Shown here in pieces: positions 7,500 through 15,164 of a DNA stretch of 64,000 nt (the first letter of the stretch is position 1; each line of letters begins with the position of its first letter). This DNA is from Bacillus sp. RO3 (GTDB lineage: Bacteria > Bacillota > Bacilli > Bacillales > Bacillaceae_B): assembly GCF_012911895.1 (NCBI RefSeq), contig NZ_JAAXCV010000022.1:1-64000 (forward strand). The letters run 5' to 3'. A program made the translations under genes and the position numbers. Under the pieces are notes generated by a model. The model worked only from the letters and a program-made list of their open reading frames with translations. It was not told the origin of the DNA and did no database searches.

Positions 7500-7676
7500 A
7501 TGGGTCGATTATTTAACTCTATGCAGCGAGTATACCATCATCAAAGCAACCACCTATTAGATGAACTCGGGCAGGCTGGGATCACAGAAAACAATGAAGG
7601 TGTCTCCATCCACGAGCTTGATTACCACCAGCTCCGGCACCTACTGGCCACGACGAGGATTAAGAAGGGCATATGA
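7500..7676 (+). CDS. Small phage protein, 58 aa
   Basis: It starts ATG 7500 after TTGAGGTGA and ends with TGA inside the start of the next gene. It is helical and His-rich (VYHHQSNHLL, LDYHQLRHLL). No family is recognised. Confidence 0.5.
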   Translation: MGRLFNSMQRVYHHQSNHLLDELGQAGITENNEGVSIHELDYHQLRHLLATTRIKKGI

Positions 7677-7888
7677 AACAGTATAAAAATCCAGTCATGC
7701 AGAAGGCTTACGAGCAGGGCAAGTCAGATGGCTATGAACTTGGTCTATCTCACAGTGAGGCTCTGGGTATTGCTAAAGCAACAAACTATATTGCCGGCAG
7801 GTTCAGTAGTTTAAATCAGGTACCGGGTATCGGACCAAAGATGATCGAGAAAATCAAGAAGCACTTTGGGGAGGAATACTTCTTCTAA
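7673..7888 (+). CDS. Small protein with helix-hairpin-helix motif
   Basis: A 71-residue protein whose C-terminus carries LNQVPGIGPKMIEKIKKHFG, a clear helix-hairpin-helix DNA-binding motif with the GIG hairpin. It is coupled by ATGA to the gene before. Non-specific DNA binding is likely; the partner is unknown. Confidence 0.65.
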   Translation: MKQYKNPVMQKAYEQGKSDGYELGLSHSEALGIAKATNYIAGRFSSLNQVPGIGPKMIEKIKKHFGEEYFF

Positions 7889-7935
7889 GAAAAATAGTCA
7901 GTCACGAAAGTGTTTATTACCAGGGAGGGGTTAAA

Positions 7936-8244
7936 GTGGAATTTCGTGATGGTGAATGGGTTGAGGTGGTCAACGGTCGCTTTAAAGGGATGGTTGGATA
8001 CATTGATGACGTCGGAACGATGGGAAGTAAGGTGATTCTCACTAAAAATAAAAGAACTGGTAAGAGTGCTACTTACAGTGAAAAAGGAGAATGGATCGCG
8101 AAACACTTCATGGTGGGCATAGGTTTCGACCAGGAGGCTCTCAATGACTGTGTAAATGTTACGTTGGACCTTTTAGATGCAGTTTGGTTTTATGATCTTA
8201 CTGATCGGATGAAAGGAGGATCTAGATGGGAAACCACCTTTTAA
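7936..8244 (+). CDS. KOW-like phage protein, 102 aa
   Basis: GTG start after GGGAGGGG. The N-terminus (RDGEWVEVVNGRFKGMVGYI) resembles a KOW/SH3-like loop as found in NusG and ribosomal proteins. The rest is unassigned. Nucleic-acid or ribosome binding is a guess from that motif. Confidence 0.5.
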   Translation: MEFRDGEWVEVVNGRFKGMVGYIDDVGTMGSKVILTKNKRTGKSATYSEKGEWIAKHFMVGIGFDQEALNDCVNVTLDLLDAVWFYDLTDRMKGGSRWETTF

Positions 8245-8396
8245 ACGCTCAGAAATCTATTGCTAAAGAAATTAAAAAACGCAGCCATCACATACAAAGT
8301 GAATTTGAAAAGGGATCGAAGCACGGCCTAATGATCGCTTCAGGGATTATAGCAGAACAGGTAATGAAAGAAGGGATGAAAGTTGAATCTGATTGA
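8226..8396 (+). CDS. Small phage protein, 56 aa
   Basis: It starts MGNHLLNAQK behind AAAGGAGGAT, inside the end of the preceding gene, and overlaps the dUTPase start. Helical and basic; no family is recognised. Confidence 0.5.
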   Translation: MGNHLLNAQKSIAKEIKKRSHHIQSEFEKGSKHGLMIASGIIAEQVMKEGMKVESD

Positions 8397-9018
8397 ACTG
8401 GACAAGCTACAGAAGGAGTATGAAAGCCGGTTGTTAAAGGTAAAGCAATTGAATCGTAAAGACCTCTTCGATAAAAAGCTTCTTGCATTGAAGACGGAGT
8501 TGGGGGAACTGGCGAACGAGCAACGTTGCTTTAAGTTTTGGAGTGAGGATCAGGAGCCGAGGTCATTTGAACCGAACCCTGATGACGTTTGTAAAGAATG
8601 TAACGGTCAACCGATCTTCTACAAAGACCATGACAGTACTAAAAAGATTATAGGACAATGTACAAATTGTGATGGTTGTGGTGTTCATTTTCATAACCCA
8701 TTACTTGAAGAATTCGTTGATTGCCTGAAGTTTTCACTATCAATTGCAGCTGATCTTGATATAGAACCACAGGATCTTTACCCCTGGCATGAAGCAATTG
8801 ACGAGGACCTTCCAAGAACTTTCAATCTAGCATTCTACTACATCAGCGCTCTATCGGTCACACCGAGTAAGGTATCTCAGAAAAATTACTTCCAGAACTT
8901 TTTTTTACACCTGATGTCCTTAGGATTTAAACATTTCAATTTTACTGAAGAGCAGATTACCCAAGCTTTCAAGGAAAAACATCAGGTCAATTACAATCGA
9001 TTGGAGTCGGGATACTGA
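8383..9018 (+). CDS. Dimeric (MazG-like) dUTP diphosphatase with zinc-ribbon insert
   Basis: A 211-residue member of the all-alpha dimeric dUTPase family, which hydrolyses dUTP to dUMP and keeps uracil out of phage DNA. The metal-binding helices are ELGELANE (E39, E42, E46) and LEEFVD (E110, D113); RCFKFW is the family signature. Between them lies an insert with four or five cysteines (C70, C73, C93, C96 and C99) that looks like a zinc ribbon and is not part of the common family core. TTG start overlapping the preceding gene; the stop is coupled to rusA (TGATG). Confidence 0.85.
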   Translation: MNLIELDKLQKEYESRLLKVKQLNRKDLFDKKLLALKTELGELANEQRCFKFWSEDQEPRSFEPNPDDVCKECNGQPIFYKDHDSTKKIIGQCTNCDGCGVHFHNPLLEEFVDCLKFSLSIAADLDIEPQDLYPWHEAIDEDLPRTFNLAFYYISALSVTPSKVSQKNYFQNFFLHLMSLGFKHFNFTEEQITQAFKEKHQVNYNRLESGY

Positions 9019-9449
9019 TGGTGGAGTTTACTGTTTACGGAAATCCTGTGGCCCAGGGGCGGCCAAGGGCAGGGAAGACCCGGGGAGGCAAGACGGTTCT
9101 GTATGATCCAACCAAGTCAAAGAATTTCAAGCAGTACGTCAAGATGTGCGCTTCCCAGAACAGACCGCCCCGACTGCTCGAAGGTCCGTTGGTACTAATC
9201 GTAAAAGTATACAAGCCCACATTGAAAAGTTTTTCGAAGAAGAAGACACAGGAAGCGGAAGAAGGGCTCATACGACCTGTTACGAAACCAGACCTTGATA
9301 ACTATCTCAAGGGGATATCGGATGCTCTTAATCAGGTAATCTGGCACGATGACAGCCAAATCGTAGAGACGGTGGTCTCAAAATACTATTCACAAACGCC
9401 AAGGGTTGAAATTACGGTTAAAAAATTAGGGGAGCAGGTGGAATCGTGA
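9018..9449 (+). CDS. rusA: RusA family Holliday junction resolvase
   Basis: A 143-residue protein with the RusA fold: N-terminal GNPVAQGRPRAG, then the acidic catalytic segment KPDLDNYLKGISDALNQVIWHDD with D92, D94, D102 and D111/D112 as the metal-ligand candidates. It resolves branched DNA during phage recombination or before packaging. Length and motif order are normal. It is coupled to the dUTPase before it and to the coiled-coil gene after it (GTGA overlap). Confidence 0.92.
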   Translation: MVEFTVYGNPVAQGRPRAGKTRGGKTVLYDPTKSKNFKQYVKMCASQNRPPRLLEGPLVLIVKVYKPTLKSFSKKKTQEAEEGLIRPVTKPDLDNYLKGISDALNQVIWHDDSQIVETVVSKYYSQTPRVEITVKKLGEQVES

Positions 9450-10531
9450 AATTGATCAATGAAAAAAATGATGTCCGTTTCGCTAAAGGATCAAATGAAG
9501 GCTGGAGCCAGAAGAAAGAAGAGTACCGTCTTGCGCCTAACCAGATGAAAGCTTACCTTAACGGTACGCCAATGGATGAAGCTCGCAAGATTGTACCAGT
9601 TTGGGAAGACGGAGAACCAGCGGCAGCACCAACTAACGCTGTAGAAGAGCATAGAGAAGATACTAAGGAAGATTGTACTGAGGTCGAAGTTGATCAGGAT
9701 AAAACTTTAACCCCTGTATTGTATCGTAAACATAAACATGAGGGACTTGCGGATAAAGAAATTATGGATCGGTACGGAATCAATAACGTTTTTCTCACCC
9801 AGTGGAAGAAAGATCACTTCTCTCCAGAAGAAATAAAAGAAATGAGGAAGTCACCCCGTAAAGACTTCACAATCAATCCTAAGAAGACTGCTTTGGCCAA
9901 AGAGGCAGCAAAACAGGAAGCATCAGCTAATGAGCAAATTCAAGAAGTATTGGCTGAGCTTAAGAGAGATCTGGAAAGCAACAAAGAAAAAATGACCATT
10001 AAAAATAACGAGATCCTTAAGCTTTCTAAAGAAAACGGTCAGCTAAAACGTCAGCTTTCACAAGCGCTGGAAGAATTGAAGTCCGGACCGCCGTCCAGTA
10101 GCTATGCTGATGTGAAAATTAATCAATTAAAGGCAGAGGTGAGCAGCTTGAAGAATCAACTAAAAATGTACCAAGACGAGGCAATTATCAGCAATGAAAT
10201 TACTAAAGTCAATGATAAACAAGAACGGGACGTGGAGCTTGAAAACTTGAAGAAAGAAGTTATCGATGCCCATAAACTCGTGACAGACTTCCAAGAACGG
10301 TATGAGCATCTGAAAGAAAGCTATGAAACAGCCATGATCAGCAAGGACTCATTACATCAAGAAAACGTAACACTATCCAATCGGGCAGACTCATTGCTAA
10401 AGAAAATCAAAAACATGGAAGACACTCATTTCCGCTTTAACCAAGATTACTCAAAGCTTGAAGAAGAAACAGTAGCACTTCGTCAGTATGCAGCTGTAAA
10501 AACTCGCTCCGATCTTGAGAGATTCCAATGA
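9446..10531 (+). CDS. Long coiled-coil phage protein with helix-turn-helix-like segment
   Basis: A 361-residue protein. Residues about 90-125 (YRKHKHEGLADKEIMDRYGI, FLTQWKKDHF) look like a helix-turn-helix of the kind found at terminase and transposase N-termini. From about residue 150 to the end it is almost entirely heptad-patterned coiled coil. No family is recognised. A DNA-binding structural or scaffolding role is possible but unproven. Confidence 0.6.
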   Translation: MKLINEKNDVRFAKGSNEGWSQKKEEYRLAPNQMKAYLNGTPMDEARKIVPVWEDGEPAAAPTNAVEEHREDTKEDCTEVEVDQDKTLTPVLYRKHKHEGLADKEIMDRYGINNVFLTQWKKDHFSPEEIKEMRKSPRKDFTINPKKTALAKEAAKQEASANEQIQEVLAELKRDLESNKEKMTIKNNEILKLSKENGQLKRQLSQALEELKSGPPSSSYADVKINQLKAEVSSLKNQLKMYQDEAIISNEITKVNDKQERDVELENLKKEVIDAHKLVTDFQERYEHLKESYETAMISKDSLHQENVTLSNRADSLLKKIKNMEDTHFRFNQDYSKLEEETVALRQYAAVKTRSDLERFQ

Positions 10532-10692
10532 GCCAGGTCCAAGTCATCGATTCTCGGCCGGCTTGGATGAAAAAAGAAGATGTAGAGCATATCTGTTTAT
10601 CCAGGTGCCCGCTTTACCGAAAATGCTCTCGGAGAGTTGGTCTTGAGTGCAGACGTTTAGGTGGAGACACCATTCCTAAAATTAGAGGGTGA
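10528..10692 (+). CDS. Small Cys-rich phage protein, 54 aa
   Basis: It contains HICLSRCPLYRKC and a further Cys (LECRR), a likely zinc knuckle. It is coupled by ATGA to the coiled-coil gene. No family is recognised. Confidence 0.55.
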   Translation: MSQVQVIDSRPAWMKKEDVEHICLSRCPLYRKCSRRVGLECRRLGGDTIPKIRG

Positions 10693-10701
10693 GGTTGAAC
10701 T

Positions 10702-11418
10702 ATGAGTGAACTTAAGGTTTCGTTGTTTGTTGATGGCAAGCGCAATAACCTTCACATTAAAGATGCTTCAGAAGAACTGGTAAAAAGTGTTGCTAACAAC
10801 TTCTTTAGAAATATAGGTGCAGTTGAAGTTGAATTGCCAAGATCCATCGCCAGAGGGTTGCATAAGGGCAATAGCATCACTGGTGATGAGTTTCGGGCAG
10901 AATCAGTTTGGGCACAAGTGGATGATGATTTAGAAGAAATTGAACCAACTTCGGGTCCTATAAGTGAAGAAGAACCGGAAACAGAAAAAGAAAAGCCCAC
11001 ATCAAAGAAGTTACCAATATTAAATCACAATCGCACCCTGAGCCATTCAATGGCAGGAGCACTTAAAGATTATAAAAAGCAATTGTCCGAAATAACGAGT
11101 AAAAGCACAAAGGAAATAGCGGATTCACTTTGTGAAGTATCTGCAAAAGGTGACAGTGGAGACCCGGAGTACTTCAAGACAGGCATCAAAGTCAAAGAAG
11201 GCGTCAAACATTACAAAACCCGTTACTTCTGCAAGAACAGAAAGTGTGGCCATAAAGGGAACCACTACCTGCCGGAAGGGACGGAATTCACCTACTGTCA
11301 CCAGTGTGAAGAGAAGCTGTTGGTCCGGGAAGCTGCGGAGAACGGATTTCCTAACCGCGATGAATGGGGTAACTTCTACGTGGCAGATAGAGCGGTTCCT
11401 GAGGGTGATGAGTCATGA
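10702..11418 (+). CDS. Phage protein with C-terminal zinc ribbon
   Basis: A 238-residue protein. The first 90 residues are unassigned, followed by an acidic linker (EEEPETEKEKP) and a C-terminal zinc-ribbon domain (YFCKNRKCGHKG ... FTYCHQCEEKLL). The ATG follows GAGGGTGAGG. No enzymatic motif is seen; nucleic-acid binding is the most natural reading of the ribbon. Confidence 0.6.
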   Translation: MSELKVSLFVDGKRNNLHIKDASEELVKSVANNFFRNIGAVEVELPRSIARGLHKGNSITGDEFRAESVWAQVDDDLEEIEPTSGPISEEEPETEKEKPTSKKLPILNHNRTLSHSMAGALKDYKKQLSEITSKSTKEIADSLCEVSAKGDSGDPEYFKTGIKVKEGVKHYKTRYFCKNRKCGHKGNHYLPEGTEFTYCHQCEEKLLVREAAENGFPNRDEWGNFYVADRAVPEGDES

Positions 11419-11525
11419 GCAAGAAAAAGAAAAAAGAGAAGTTATCTGATCGTGATCTGAAAGAACTGATGGGTACTAACCAGGCAACGTACCGCCGCCA
11501 TAAAGGGGCTATTCGGAGGAAGTGA
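11415..11525 (+). CDS. Very small basic phage protein, 36 aa
   Basis: It starts MSKKKKKEKLSDRDLKELMG and ends RRK, overlapping the previous stop by four bases (ATGA). Lysine-rich with a short helix. No family is recognised. Confidence 0.5.
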   Translation: MSKKKKKEKLSDRDLKELMGTNQATYRRHKGAIRRK

Positions 11526-11545
11526 GGGGGCTCTGGCTCCCTTTT
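11526..11545 (+). terminator. Short terminator-like hairpin
   Basis: GGGGGC at 11526-11531 pairs with GCTCCC at 11536-11541 (one G-T pair) and is followed by TTTT. The stem is short, so this is a weak candidate. Confidence 0.4.
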
Positions 11546-11578
11546 GACTCATGAAAGAGACAGGAAGGAATGAAGATA

Positions 11579-11800
11579 ATGGCTATAACAAAAAGTGATT
11601 TAGAGTTTATGGAAGAAGCTAAAAAAGCTTTTATGGAAAATGAAGAACTTTCAACTTATAGGGATGGAAACGGCAACTATATTGCACTTAGAACATCCTC
11701 AACTAGATGCCGAGACTCTATAACCGTATTAAATACTGTGTTTGTAGAAGAATTTGAGGGGTTTTTACCAGAGGGTAAACCAATTGGGATTCTAGACTAG
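11579..11800 (+). CDS. Hypothetical phage protein, 73 aa
   Basis: It starts MAITKSDLEFMEEAKKAF. ATG 11579 lies about 10 bases after AGGAAGG, while ATG 11570 would touch it. Charged and mixed in structure; no family is recognised. Confidence 0.5.
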   Translation: MAITKSDLEFMEEAKKAFMENEELSTYRDGNGNYIALRTSSTRCRDSITVLNTVFVEEFEGFLPEGKPIGILD

Positions 11801-11833
11801 TTGCTAATCAATTCAATACTAGGAGTGGAAAAA

Positions 11834-12412
11834 GTGACATTGAAAGATAAAAAAATATTCATACCTGAAATACCGAAAGAGTGGACCCAGCGAACACGTT
11901 CAGGTCATACAAACATTTGGAACGATAGCTTCTATAAAAGTGAATTGCCTGAAACTCAGTTGGATCCTCCAATCCGAGGTTTATATGCTAAAAGATTCGA
12001 AGATGGATGGTATTGGGTGTGCGGTTGTAATAAGTGTTTGGAGAACAATGAAAAATACTCTTATATTGTGTGCGAGGATCATGACCGTTGCATCACTTGC
12101 GGGACACATAGAAAAGAACTTATCGAAATACCTTGGGGACACCCTGACGGATTTCAATGCAAGCCTTGTCGTGCGAAAGAAAAAGAAGAACGCAAGCAAG
12201 AAGCGTTACGTTTAGCAGAAGAAAACAAGCACAACGAATGGGATTGTTTTCGTGAAGATAAAATCATATGTCCTGTTTGCGCTTCGGAATGTTCAAACGA
12301 TGATATGTATGAGCCGGGCGAACATGAAACAGAATGTCATGTCTGCGATACGGAGTTCGTTGTAGAAATTGAATACGAAACCAAATATACATCTACCCTT
12401 AAAAAAAGTTAA
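11834..12412 (+). CDS. Multi-zinc-knuckle phage protein
   Basis: A 192-residue protein with many paired cysteines: CGCNKC, a CITCGTH segment, CKPC, ICPVCASEC and CHVCDTEF. At least two and probably three zinc ribbons are present, joined by a charged helix (RAKEKEERKQEALRLAEE). GTG 11834 fits the AGGAGTGG ribosome site, whereas the longer frame from 11801 does not. Presumably a nucleic-acid or protein-binding adaptor; no family name is claimed. Confidence 0.6.
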   Translation: MTLKDKKIFIPEIPKEWTQRTRSGHTNIWNDSFYKSELPETQLDPPIRGLYAKRFEDGWYWVCGCNKCLENNEKYSYIVCEDHDRCITCGTHRKELIEIPWGHPDGFQCKPCRAKEKEERKQEALRLAEENKHNEWDCFREDKIICPVCASECSNDDMYEPGEHETECHVCDTEFVVEIEYETKYTSTLKKS

Positions 12413-12451
12413 TGCATAGCTCGATGACATACAGATTCAAATTCAGAGGAG

Positions 12452-12694
12452 TTGAAAACAATAGCTAAATTATCTCAAGAGGAAATTAACGTTGATCTAT
12501 TCGAAGAAGTACAAAGGCAAAAGGATGAAATTCGAAAGTTGCAGGCGTTTTATAAATATTTTTCCGGATTGTATGGTCTCGGTTTAGACATTGCAAACTG
12601 GCACGGAAATGGAGACACAGAGCCTCTCGATAACTTCATTGATTCAGCGAAGGACGAAATGGAGGAAGTTTCATGCCGAAAGAGAACCAATTAA
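12452..12694 (+). CDS. Small phage protein with uncertain start
   Basis: The frame starts at TTG 12452, directly against its ribosome site AGAGGAG. Nine bases further, ATA 12461 stands where an ATG would be expected (reading (M)AKLSQEEINVD). Either ATA serves as a weak start or TTG is used. The product is about 77-80 residues, helical, with no family recognised. Confidence 0.5.
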   Translation: MKTIAKLSQEEINVDLFEEVQRQKDEIRKLQAFYKYFSGLYGLGLDIANWHGNGDTEPLDNFIDSAKDEMEEVSCRKRTN

Positions 12695-12816
12695 CTGAAA
12701 AAATGTGGAATGCTCGATTAAAGAATCAATTCCTACAGAAAAACAATCCAAAAACCCTCTCATGGGAGGAAAGAAAGAAGCGGATCAAAGCGATAGAAGA
12801 ATCCAGGCATAAATAA
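12673..12816 (+). CDS. Small basic phage protein, 47 aa
   Basis: It starts MPKENQLTEKMWNARLKNQF within the end of the preceding gene and is preceded by GGAGGAAG. Helical and lysine-rich; no family is recognised. Confidence 0.45.
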   Translation: MPKENQLTEKMWNARLKNQFLQKNNPKTLSWEERKKRIKAIEESRHK

Positions 12817-12898
12817 AAAGAGCCAGGATTACTCCCAGCGGACTGTTTCGAACACAGCTCCATTATATCACGGGGAGGGGTCGAAGATAGAGAGCGAA

Positions 12899-13405
12899 AT
12901 GAAGGACCTTATCAAGCAGTATAACGAATCCTTACGGTTGGCAAAGCAGATGAAAGAACGTGCTTATGGAAATCAAGAAATCCTCATATCCGGAATCATC
13001 TCAGATTTAAACTACTCCCTAGAATGGATGAGGACCGGAAGAAGACCTGGAAACAGAAGAGGGATCGAAAGGAGAGCTGCTTATCAAAGAGAAAGACCAT
13101 TCGATCCTCTGGTGATGCAGAAGTATTTCAGAAGTGAAGAACCAAAGTACAAGTGGGATGAAGAGGAAAGAGAAGTGGAATCAGTCATTACAAGTTATGA
13201 GCGGGATATGATTGAGTGTGCACTCTCAGAGTTAACGGTATTAGAAAAGGAATACTATCTAATGTCTCGTGGAAGAGGAATTCCTTACTCAGACATTGCA
13301 ACCTATTACTGCATTTCCTCTTCAACTGTTCAAACCACTGTCGGACGAGCCGAAAAGAAAGTGGCCAAACATATTAAAGAATGCCTTATCTGTTCTAACG
13401 GATAA
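12899..13405 (+). CDS. Sigma-70 region 4-like late gene activator (Xpf type)
   Basis: A 168-residue protein whose C-terminus is a sigma region 4 helix-turn-helix (LTVLEKEYYLMSRG, IPYSDIATYYCISSSTVQTTVGRAEKKVAKHI). The N-terminal part is helical and basic, without sigma region 2. This architecture matches PBSX Xpf-like positive control factors that switch on phage late genes, and the gene sits right before the structural operon. An in-frame ATA at 12887 lies at ideal distance from GGGAGGGG, so the real N-terminus could be four residues longer. The stop codon lies inside a terminator stem. Confidence 0.75.
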   Translation: MKDLIKQYNESLRLAKQMKERAYGNQEILISGIISDLNYSLEWMRTGRRPGNRRGIERRAAYQRERPFDPLVMQKYFRSEEPKYKWDEEEREVESVITSYERDMIECALSELTVLEKEYYLMSRGRGIPYSDIATYYCISSSTVQTTVGRAEKKVAKHIKECLICSNG

Positions 13406-13414
13406 GGCATTTTT
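13381..13414 (+). terminator. Intrinsic terminator at end of early/middle operon
   Basis: ATGCCTTATC (13381-13390) and its exact complement (13401-13410) form a 10-bp stem followed by TTTT. It overlaps the last codons and the stop of the sigma-like gene, separating it from the late region. Confidence 0.85.
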
Positions 13415-13495
13415 GTGGTTGTAATGCCACCTATATTTGTAGGGGTAGTGTCGAAAAATCTTTATCCTTATAAAAAACAAAAGGGAGGTTGTCGA

Positions 13496-13867
13496 ATGGC
13501 TGGTAAAAGCGTATCGCAACTGAAAATTAATGTAGATGTTGAGGGGCCAGTAAAAGGGTTGAAAGCCCTCCAAAGAGAATTGAAGGAGACGATTAAACTC
13601 CACAAAGAGTTAGAGTCTCACTCAAATAGCAAATTTGGCATTGGCGAAAGTGTCCTATGCTTCTGGGCGGGTAAGGTAAGGGAAGGATTGGTTGTAGACC
13701 CTTATGTCAATTACAACCACGCTTTGGAGTTTTCTGCTGAACACTGTGAGCCTGCTTGCATTATTAGGTTTGAAGGTCAACATAACAAAGAAACTCACTA
13801 CGGGCATCCATTAGGTCTGCATGAGGTTATTCCACATAGAGAAATTAAAAGATTAGCAAATAATTAG
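13496..13867 (+). CDS. Hypothetical phage protein, 123 aa
   Basis: It starts MAGKSVSQLKINVDVEGPVKG at ATG 13496, 8 bases after AAGGGAGG; the upstream extension has no ribosome site. The N-terminus resembles the start of phage minor tail proteins or lambda-gpG-like helices, then it becomes beta-rich with several His. No firm assignment. Confidence 0.5.
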   Translation: MAGKSVSQLKINVDVEGPVKGLKALQRELKETIKLHKELESHSNSKFGIGESVLCFWAGKVREGLVVDPYVNYNHALEFSAEHCEPACIIRFEGQHNKETHYGHPLGLHEVIPHREIKRLANN

Positions 13868-14012
13868 AGATGTGGGGAGCTACTGCTACTGAGCGGGGGT
13901 TCCCCTAAATTGTTCTTTGTATGCAAGGTGATCCAGTAAGCCTGTAAGACAATGGCTCGCAACCAATCTTATAGCTTGGGTATCTTGCCTAGAAAGAATG
14001 AGGAGGAGGCAA
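13868..14012 (+). other. Non-coding gap with nested complementary stems
   Basis: This 145-base stretch has no convincing ORF. Four nested pairs can be read: GCAAG 13923-13927 with CTTGC 13984-13988, AAGC 13938-13941 with GCTT 13974-13977, TAAGA 13945-13949 with TCTTA 13967-13971, and TGG 13953-13955 with CCA 13963-13965. It may be a structured phage RNA or a 5' leader for the gene at 14013. Confidence 0.35.
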
Positions 14013-14207
14013 ATGAAATATCTACCGTTAGTAATGCTGATGAGTGGGATTAGTTTTCTTTTGACGAGGAAGAAGCCAATGGTTGAGGAATGTGGTTATC
14101 ACATCATTAGCGACTACAACGGGAGAGTAACATTTGCTCTCACAGATCCGCAGGGGGATATTATAGATATCATGGTGACAGATGATTATTGGGAGGTAAC
14201 CGGATGA
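14013..14207 (+). CDS. Small phage protein with N-terminal membrane segment
   Basis: 64 residues; the start MKYLPLVMLMSGISFLL is a membrane anchor or signal, followed by a beta-rich exposed domain. ATG 14013 sits 5 bases after AGGAGGAGG. It overlaps the next gene by four bases. No family is recognised. Confidence 0.5.
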   Translation: MKYLPLVMLMSGISFLLTRKKPMVEECGYHIISDYNGRVTFALTDPQGDIIDIMVTDDYWEVTG

Positions 14208-14536
14208 TTCCAAATGAAGTGAAAGTAGCGGGTATTACATATAAGGTCTTGGAAAAAGAGTATGTTGAAATTGAACAAAACAAAAATTATGCTGGTTCAT
14301 GTTGTTACAATGATTCAGAAATAAACGTATTAACCACATTAAGTGATACAAGAAAAGAGCAGGTATTTGTTCACGAACTGGTACATGCTATTCTGATGGA
14401 GGCAGGATTTGACGATCATGATGAGGATCAGGTGAATAGAATTGGAATAGTGCTGCATCAAGTTCTGAAAGAAAACAAGCTATATTTCGGCGGCAACATT
14501 GTTGAAACAGACTGTGGTTTGAAAAAAAACTGTTGA
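14204..14536 (+). CDS. ImmA/IrrE-like zinc metallopeptidase-type protein
   Basis: A 110-residue protein with a zincin motif HELVHAILMEAGF followed by DDHDED, as in short phage ImmA/IrrE-like or SprT-like peptidases. ImmA-type proteases usually cleave a phage repressor. Here no XRE repressor is adjacent, so the target is unknown and a different substrate is possible. Compact length suggests only the catalytic core. Confidence 0.65.
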   Translation: MIPNEVKVAGITYKVLEKEYVEIEQNKNYAGSCCYNDSEINVLTTLSDTRKEQVFVHELVHAILMEAGFDDHDEDQVNRIGIVLHQVLKENKLYFGGNIVETDCGLKKNC

Positions 14537-14610
14537 TTGTTTCTTTTTTTTGCAGGAAATTATCTCCTTTAGTCGAATTTAGTAATAAATTGGAAAAAGG
14601 AGTGTTGATA

Positions 14611-14865
14611 ATGTCTTCGGCTAGATACAAAAGAAAAGATTTGAGATTTTCGCTATTGGAAGCTTTGTATGATCATTACTTTGAAAACGGTGGTACTGCA
14701 CTAAAACTTATTAAGGAAGATCTGGTTAATGATCCTGAAAAAGATTTAGCGTATAACTACTTAGAGAAAAAAGGATTAATCGTTGTGGAGAGACAAGGAC
14801 AGTCAAATTTTTATTTGAAACCATCGGTTCATGGTATAGACCTTGTCGAAGATGCTACAACATGA
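14611..14865 (+). CDS. Small winged-helix-like phage protein
   Basis: An 84-residue protein with helices followed by a wing-like segment (AYNYLEKKGLIVVERQ), as in small winged-helix DNA-binding proteins. The ATG follows AAAAAGGAGTG. It overlaps the next gene start by four bases. Confidence 0.5.
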   Translation: MSSARYKRKDLRFSLLEALYDHYFENGGTALKLIKEDLVNDPEKDLAYNYLEKKGLIVVERQGQSNFYLKPSVHGIDLVEDATT

Positions 14866-15089
14866 AAATCAAAATCGTTATGGACAGCGGAAAAGAGTAT
14901 GTTACTGATAAGTTCCCTACAATAAAGGCTTTCTTGGAAAAGATTATAGCAAGACCCAATACTATAAACCTCATCACGTTGGATGAAAAAGGAAAGGTGC
15001 TCGTTAATACTGCACATATATCATCCATCGAGGTTCTGGGGGATGTTCAAGTTGAGTATGATGAGAGTGATCCATTGATATACGATTAA
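14862..15089 (+). CDS. Hypothetical phage protein, 75 aa
   Basis: A beta-rich protein starting MKIKIVMDSGKEYV, coupled by ATGA to the gene before. No family is recognised. It is the last gene before the terminase operon. Confidence 0.55.
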   Translation: MKIKIVMDSGKEYVTDKFPTIKAFLEKIIARPNTINLITLDEKGKVLVNTAHISSIEVLGDVQVEYDESDPLIYD

Positions 15090-15115
15090 GCGCAGGTATC
15101 CTTCGGGGTGCTTTT
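15088..15115 (+). terminator. Probable terminator before the terminase genes
   Basis: AGCGC pairs with GTGCT, with an inner TCC/GGG stem, and a T5 run follows. The stem is imperfect but the position between operons fits. Confidence 0.5.
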
Positions 15116-15164
15116 TCTTATGTCCGAAACAAACATATATTCCGGAGGTGGCGGTGATGTAACA

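Noticed and set aside
11132-11449. 105-codon plus-strand frame overlapping the zinc-ribbon gene
   Set aside because: Its composition (S/T/R-rich, no domain) is that of an out-of-frame reading of the Cys-rich gene at 10702-11418.
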